From contig JBOFCM010000047.1 in assembly GCA_051646055.1 (NCBI GenBank), positions 1 through 64,000 of the forward strand: 64,000 bases of DNA, written 5' to 3'. The notes beneath the pieces were generated by a model. That model saw only the letters and a list, made by a program, of their open reading frames with translations, made no database searches and was not told the origin of the DNA. Below are positions 60,916-64,000 of this stretch, piece after piece. The position numbers and the translations under genes were made by a program. This DNA is from JAGNZR01 sp051646055. Its GTDB lineage: Bacteria > Fusobacteriota > Fusobacteriia > Fusobacteriales > Fusobacteriaceae. The number at the start of each line of letters is the position of its first letter. Position 1 is the first letter of the stretch.

Positions 60916-60930
60916 CTGCCCGAAGGGCAG
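60916..60930 (-). promoter_or_regulatory. Hairpin promoter candidate (virion RNAP type)
   Basis: A 6-bp stem (CTGCCC/GGGCAG) with loop GAA on the template (+) strand, followed leftward by TGGGGTGA. It lies directly ahead of the 41-residue peptide gene and the structured RNAs. Confidence 0.68.
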
Positions 60931-60932
60931 AA

Positions 60933-61298
60933 TCAAAGTTTATGACGTAAATATTCCAATATTTCTAATCCATGACGGATATCAAAGAAGTACTGTCGGT
61001 GAGTATCCCATAAGTTTAACTTAAAAGAGTGAACATGTAGAAGTGCTAACATAAGTTGTACTTCTTTTACTACACTAGGATCCTCTTTCATAGTTAGAGA
61101 TAACTTCTGGTCCTCAATTGAACCAAATTCATTTTCTATTGAGATAGCTGACATACCCAGTAATTTATTCTCTTCAGGTAAGCTATAACGAATAGCCTGA
61201 CTAGAGCAGAAACGTACTGATTCAGGAATATCAGCCAGAGTCATTAAACGAATTAATTGTTCAGACAGGTTTTCAACATTTGGGGTTAATTTAGTCAT
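60933..61298 (-). CDS. Hypothetical protein
   Basis: A 121-residue helical protein; ATG 61298 follows AAGGAAGAAATC. It contains several Leu-rich helices and a His-rich stretch (LLHVHSFKLNLWDTHRQYFF, ~88-107). A leader of about 280 nt with strong stems precedes it. No family recognised. Confidence 0.6.
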   Translation of the reverse strand: MTKLTPNVENLSEQLIRLMTLADIPESVRFCSSQAIRYSLPEENKLLGMSAISIENEFGSIEDQKLSLTMKEDPSVVKEVQLMLALLHVHSFKLNLWDTHRQYFFDIRHGLEILEYLRHKL

Positions 61299-61299
61299 G

Positions 61300-61582
61300 A
61301 TTTCTTCCTTGGTTTGGTCTTTGTGAAAGATAGGAACCTACCTTTTAAAAAGACCTCTATCTCGAAAACATAACCATTTTGATAAGGGAGAACAGTTATG
61401 TGTGAGGAGTGAGATAGAGGGGTAATCAAATCAGCAGTGTTCATTACAGTGATGATTCATAACAAGATGAACCAATAAGCCTACTCAAAGAATAGGCTTA
61501 ATGGAAATCCTACCTGTTCCCTTTTTCATCCGTCAGACTTAGATAGTCATAGAATAAACAGGTAAATCACCTTTAACCACAT
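61300..61582 (-). ncRNA. Structured leader of the 121-residue protein gene
   Basis: No gene was found. Three closed elements are visible: CCTCTATCTC/GAGATAGAGG (61354-61363 with 61411-61420) enclosing ACATAAC/GTTATGT (61368-61374 with 61395-61401); TAAGCCTA/TAGGCTTA (61476-61483 with 61493-61500); and TACCTGTT/AACAGGTA (61511-61518 with 61557-61564). It would be the 5' leader of a transcript from the hairpin at 61585. Confidence 0.5.
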
Positions 61583-61584
61583 CA

Positions 61585-61599
61585 CCGACCGGAGGTCGG
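61585..61599 (-). promoter_or_regulatory. Hairpin promoter candidate with GGA loop
   Basis: A 6-bp stem (CCGACC/GGTCGG) with loop GGA on the template (+) strand, the loop I recall for an N4 virion RNAP promoter, followed leftward by TGATGTGG. It lies just after the terC stop codon. Confidence 0.65.
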
Positions 61600-61602
61600 A
61601 GA

Positions 61603-62547
61603 TTACTTACGTTTAGCTTCAAACAGACTTGCCAGCACACCGATGGACAGAACAGAAATTACTACCATCAAGCTAGTTGTAGAATCAATCTTTGCATGTA
61701 CACCAGCAAAGTGAGCTACCGAGTTAAAAGTCAGTTTGAAACCAATAAAGAATAGCAATGCTACTACTGCTTTCTCTAAGTGAACCAAGTACTTCTTAAG
61801 TGCTTCAAGCACAAAGTACATAGTTCTTAAACCAAGGATAGCAAACATCATTGCTGAGAATACTATGATTGGTTCACGGCTTACTGCAATTACGGCCGGC
61901 ACTGAATCAAATGCAAACATTACATCTGATAGTTCAATTACCATTAAGCAAGCTAACAATGGGGTAGCAATCCATTTAGTACCTTCACGAACCAAGAAGT
62001 CATGGTTCTCAATAGTATTACCTACCGGATAAAACTTCTTAAGTAGACGTACTGCTAAGTGATTACCATAGTCTACTTCTTCTTCTTCCTCATCGCCTGC
62101 AATGATGTTTTTCAACATCATGATAGCTGTGACCATAATAATCATAGCAAATAGGATTTCTACCCGTGGGCCAAGTGACAATAGGGAAGTACCGATTGCT
62201 ACGAAGATTAAACGGAAGACAATGGCACCAATAATTCCCCAATACAATACACGGTGACGGTATTGATTAGGTACTTGGAACCAAGAGAAGATAGCCATGA
62301 TAACGAATAGGTTGTCTACTGATAGTACCTTTTCCAAGGCATAACCAGTAAAGAACAAACTTGCCATTTCAGAGCCTTCAGCGACATATAAATAACCACC
62401 GAAGAGGCAAGCAATACCTACCCAGAATATAGACCATAAAGCAGCATCTTTTAAGGAAATCTCATGATCATCCTTATGTGCTTTCAGATCGATCCAGAAG
62501 GCTCCAATAGACAGAACCAAAAACATTACAACAGTTAACGAATGCAT
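61603..62547 (-). CDS. terC: TerC-family integral membrane protein
   Basis: A 314-residue protein with about nine membrane helices. Family signatures: EKVLSVDNLFVI (~72-83), YRHRVLYWGIIGAIVFRLIF (~96-115), and FAFDSVPAVIAVS (~212-224), followed by LGLRTMYFVLEAL. A cytoplasmic acidic loop (DEEEEEVDYG) lies at ~151-160. TerC is the membrane partner of TerB/TerD in tellurite and stress resistance and, in bacteria, is linked to metal export; phage-borne copies may protect the infected cell or block other phages. Confidence 0.92.
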   Translation of the reverse strand: MHSLTVVMFLVLSIGAFWIDLKAHKDDHEISLKDAALWSIFWVGIACLFGGYLYVAEGSEMASLFFTGYALEKVLSVDNLFVIMAIFSWFQVPNQYRHRVLYWGIIGAIVFRLIFVAIGTSLLSLGPRVEILFAMIIMVTAIMMLKNIIAGDEEEEEVDYGNHLAVRLLKKFYPVGNTIENHDFLVREGTKWIATPLLACLMVIELSDVMFAFDSVPAVIAVSREPIIVFSAMMFAILGLRTMYFVLEALKKYLVHLEKAVVALLFFIGFKLTFNSVAHFAGVHAKIDSTTSLMVVISVLSIGVLASLFEAKRK

Positions 62548-62562
62548 AAGACACCTAAAGAA

Positions 62563-62582
62563 AGGGGAACTTAATCCCCTTA
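62563..62582 (-). terminator. Stem-loop between terB and terC
   Basis: AAGGGGA-ACTTAA-TCCCCTT, followed leftward by TCTTT. It probably reduces terC expression relative to terD/terB. Confidence 0.6.
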
Positions 62583-62586
62583 TGAA

Positions 62587-63012
62587 TTACAGATTGATAC
62601 GGTTCAAAGTAGCAGCTTCTGTACCAGAAGAAATGCTAGTAAGCTGGCTAATCAAATCAGCCAACATATCTTTGTAGGTATCAGGTACTTTACGGATTTC
62701 AGCAATCAAAGATGTTTGAAATGCAGGGAAGTCAGTAACAGTGTTAGACTTCATAACTTTGTTTGCTTCATCACAGTACATCTTAAAAAACTCAACTGTA
62801 CGAACAGTTAAGTTTTGACTACGTAAGAAAGAATCTTGTTCAATGAACACAGAAGCTTGAGTAAATTCAGCTTCTTCAAATTCTTTATCAGCAGCAACTG
62901 CTAAGCATAGTAGAGCAGCAAATGATTTTGCATATTGGTTCTCTGGAGCCATTTCAGATGGCAAACGAGAAAGAACAGCAGTACTTGCTTTATTCAAGAA
63001 CTTATTAATCAT
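62587..63012 (-). CDS. TerB-like protein
   Basis: A 141-residue helical protein with the TerB arrangement: LLCLAVAADKEFEEAEFTQA (~34-53) is the acidic metal-binding helix-turn, then a second helical half. Its position directly between TerD-like and TerC genes, with a TAATG overlap to the TerD gene, fits the ter operon. It is the second TerB-like protein of the phage; the other is at 57198. Confidence 0.7.
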   Translation of the reverse strand: MINKFLNKASTAVLSRLPSEMAPENQYAKSFAALLCLAVAADKEFEEAEFTQASVFIEQDSFLRSQNLTVRTVEFFKMYCDEANKVMKSNTVTDFPAFQTSLIAEIRKVPDTYKDMLADLISQLTSISSGTEAATLNRINL

Positions 63013-63671
63013 TACAGTGCTCGTGCTAAACGTGGAGAAGCATCAACAGATTTAGACTGAGATTCAATTGCATGAGCAGTCATAATCCATTCACCGTCAA
63101 TCTTCTTCATTTGGGCCAGTACCACAGTCATAGTAGAGTTTTTAAACTCTTTTAGAGAGTGGTGAACCAAACCTTTCTTAGGGCTACTTGGTTTACCGGT
63201 GAATACTTTCATTTCTGCAAATGGAAGTTTACCGAAGCTATGACCAGAGAAGCTCAGTACAGTAAAGGTCAGAACATTGATAGATGGATCTAACTGGTTC
63301 AGATCGATCTCAATGAATTCACCTTCAGAGAATGCACCAGTACGGTCATCACCATGGTGAATAACCCCTTTAGTACGGCGATTACCGAAGTAAATAACTT
63401 CAGTCATAGAACGCTGAGGTGCAACTTCTTCTGGGGTAGAGGCCAACCCAAAGAACTTAGCAGTCTTACCCCAGAAACCAAGTTTAGGTTCTGATGGCAT
63501 AGCTGCTTGAGAACGACGTTCCATTACCAGAATGGAATCCAAGTCTACTGCTCGGCCGTTGAGAGTACCCCAGTTCAAATTGAAGGAAACGATACCTTCA
63601 ATCTTGTTACCGAAGTCTTTAGAGAAGTTAAGACTTTGACCTGTTTCTACTTTAGTGAAATTCAATTGCAT
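63012..63671 (-). CDS. TerD-family protein with extended middle
   Basis: A 219-residue protein. TerD features: FNLNWGTLNGRAVDLDSILV (~31-50, Ca2+-binding acidic residues) and GVIHHGDDRTGAFSEGEFIE IDL (~99-121), then VLTFTVLSFSGHSFGKLPFA EMKVF. A ~35-residue insert (FWGKTAKFFGLASTPEEVAP) separates the two halves. Stop/start overlaps (TAATG) on both sides show an operon with its neighbours. Confidence 0.82.
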   Translation of the reverse strand: MQLNFTKVETGQSLNFSKDFGNKIEGIVSFNLNWGTLNGRAVDLDSILVMERRSQAAMPSEPKLGFWGKTAKFFGLASTPEEVAPQRSMTEVIYFGNRRTKGVIHHGDDRTGAFSEGEFIEIDLNQLDPSINVLTFTVLSFSGHSFGKLPFAEMKVFTGKPSSPKKGLVHHSLKEFKNSTMTVVLAQMKKIDGEWIMTAHAIESQSKSVDASPRLARAL

Positions 63672-64000
63672 TAGCAGAGTCCATACTTAGTTGCGATGTC
63701 AGACAGAGCTTCAGGAGATGTACCAACACCTTCGCCCATAGAAGTAAACATCCATTCACCGTTGCGCTTGTAGAAGGAAGCCAGTTCTACAGAAGAGTGG
63801 GTAGAGAAGTCTTCATCCAGTTCGTAAACATAGATAACTTCATTGGTTTCGTTGTTAATTACCATAACTTTACAGTCACGGAATTTACCAAATGGTACAG
63901 CTTTGGTTGGTGCAGCCGGGTTAGGGTAAGTAGAGGCTACAATAACCAAGCTATCTACATCTGCTTCCAGCTGATCCAGAGTTACATTAATGGTTTCTTC
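63671..64000 (-). CDS. TerD-family protein, partial
   Basis: The reading frame is open to the right edge, so the N-terminus is missing; at least 109 residues are seen. The visible part (EETINVTLDQLEADVDSLVI, then PFGKFRDCKVMVINNETNEV, YELDEDFSTHSSVELASFYK RNGEWMF) is the C-terminal half of a TerD domain, including VDSLVIVAS in place of the common V-x-x-I-V-F. It is the first visible gene of the ter cluster, which probably extends beyond the window. Confidence 0.85.
   Translation of the reverse strand, partial: EETINVTLDQLEADVDSLVIVASTYPNPAAPTKAVPFGKFRDCKVMVINNETNEVIYVYELDEDFSTHSSVELASFYKRNGEWMFTSMGEGVGTSPEALSDIATKYGLC

Overview
The window is most of the genome of a lytic, AT-rich podovirus of the N4-like (Schitoviridae-type) group. 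The diagnosis rests on a 2,977-residue virion protein carrying all four motifs of a T7/N4 single-subunit RNA polymerase, next to an N4-ordered set of late genes (small and large terminase, tail-tube-like protein, fibres, portal, scaffold, capsid, ejection proteins, virion RNA polymerase). The replication set on the opposite strand also fits: SSB, RecA-like ATPase, primase-helicase, RecB-like nuclease, family A DNA polymerase, and a MoxR/VWA pair. The host cannot be named from sequence; a Gram-negative bacterium is likely by analogy with known N4-like phages.

Layout. Positions 1-1110 hold short leftward genes, probably the first early genes. Positions 1111-1527 are non-coding and are the best candidate for the junction of the genome ends. 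Positions 1528-35279 are the rightward late block: packaging, a large fibre/adsorption cassette (4491-15823), a small membrane protein, portal, scaffold, major capsid protein, ejection proteins and the giant virion RNA polymerase. A bidirectional terminator at 35285 separates it from the leftward replication block (35311-49117), where the DNA polymerase gene is broken in two around an HNH endonuclease gene. A second rightward fibre cassette (49194-55627) interrupts the leftward genes. The accessory arm (55692-64000) carries a ferritin-like protein, a radical SAM enzyme, two TerB-like proteins, TerC, two TerD-like proteins, three tRNAs, one tRNA-shaped RNA and several structured non-coding stretches.

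The most striking hidden signal is a recurring 15-nt hairpin (6-bp stem, loop GAA or GGA on the + strand) followed, in the leftward direction, by a TGA/TGG block. It lies just upstream of leftward genes at 632, 42920, 49156, 60916 and 61585. N4 virion RNA polymerase is known to start at DNA-hairpin promoters with a three-base loop, so these are probably the promoters used by the polymerase encoded at 26346-35279. One of them (60916) drives what looks like a compact unit: a 41-residue membrane peptide, a structured RNA and a terminator. A related small-membrane-peptide-plus-RNA module lies at 59576-59954.

I found several genes too short for ordinary ORF calling: 59 aa at 145-324, 29 aa at 49645-49734, 44 aa at 59432-59566, 55 aa at 59787-59954 and 41 aa at 60780-60905. 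No endolysin and no second (two-subunit, N4 RNAP II-like) RNA polymerase were recognised; they may lie outside the window.
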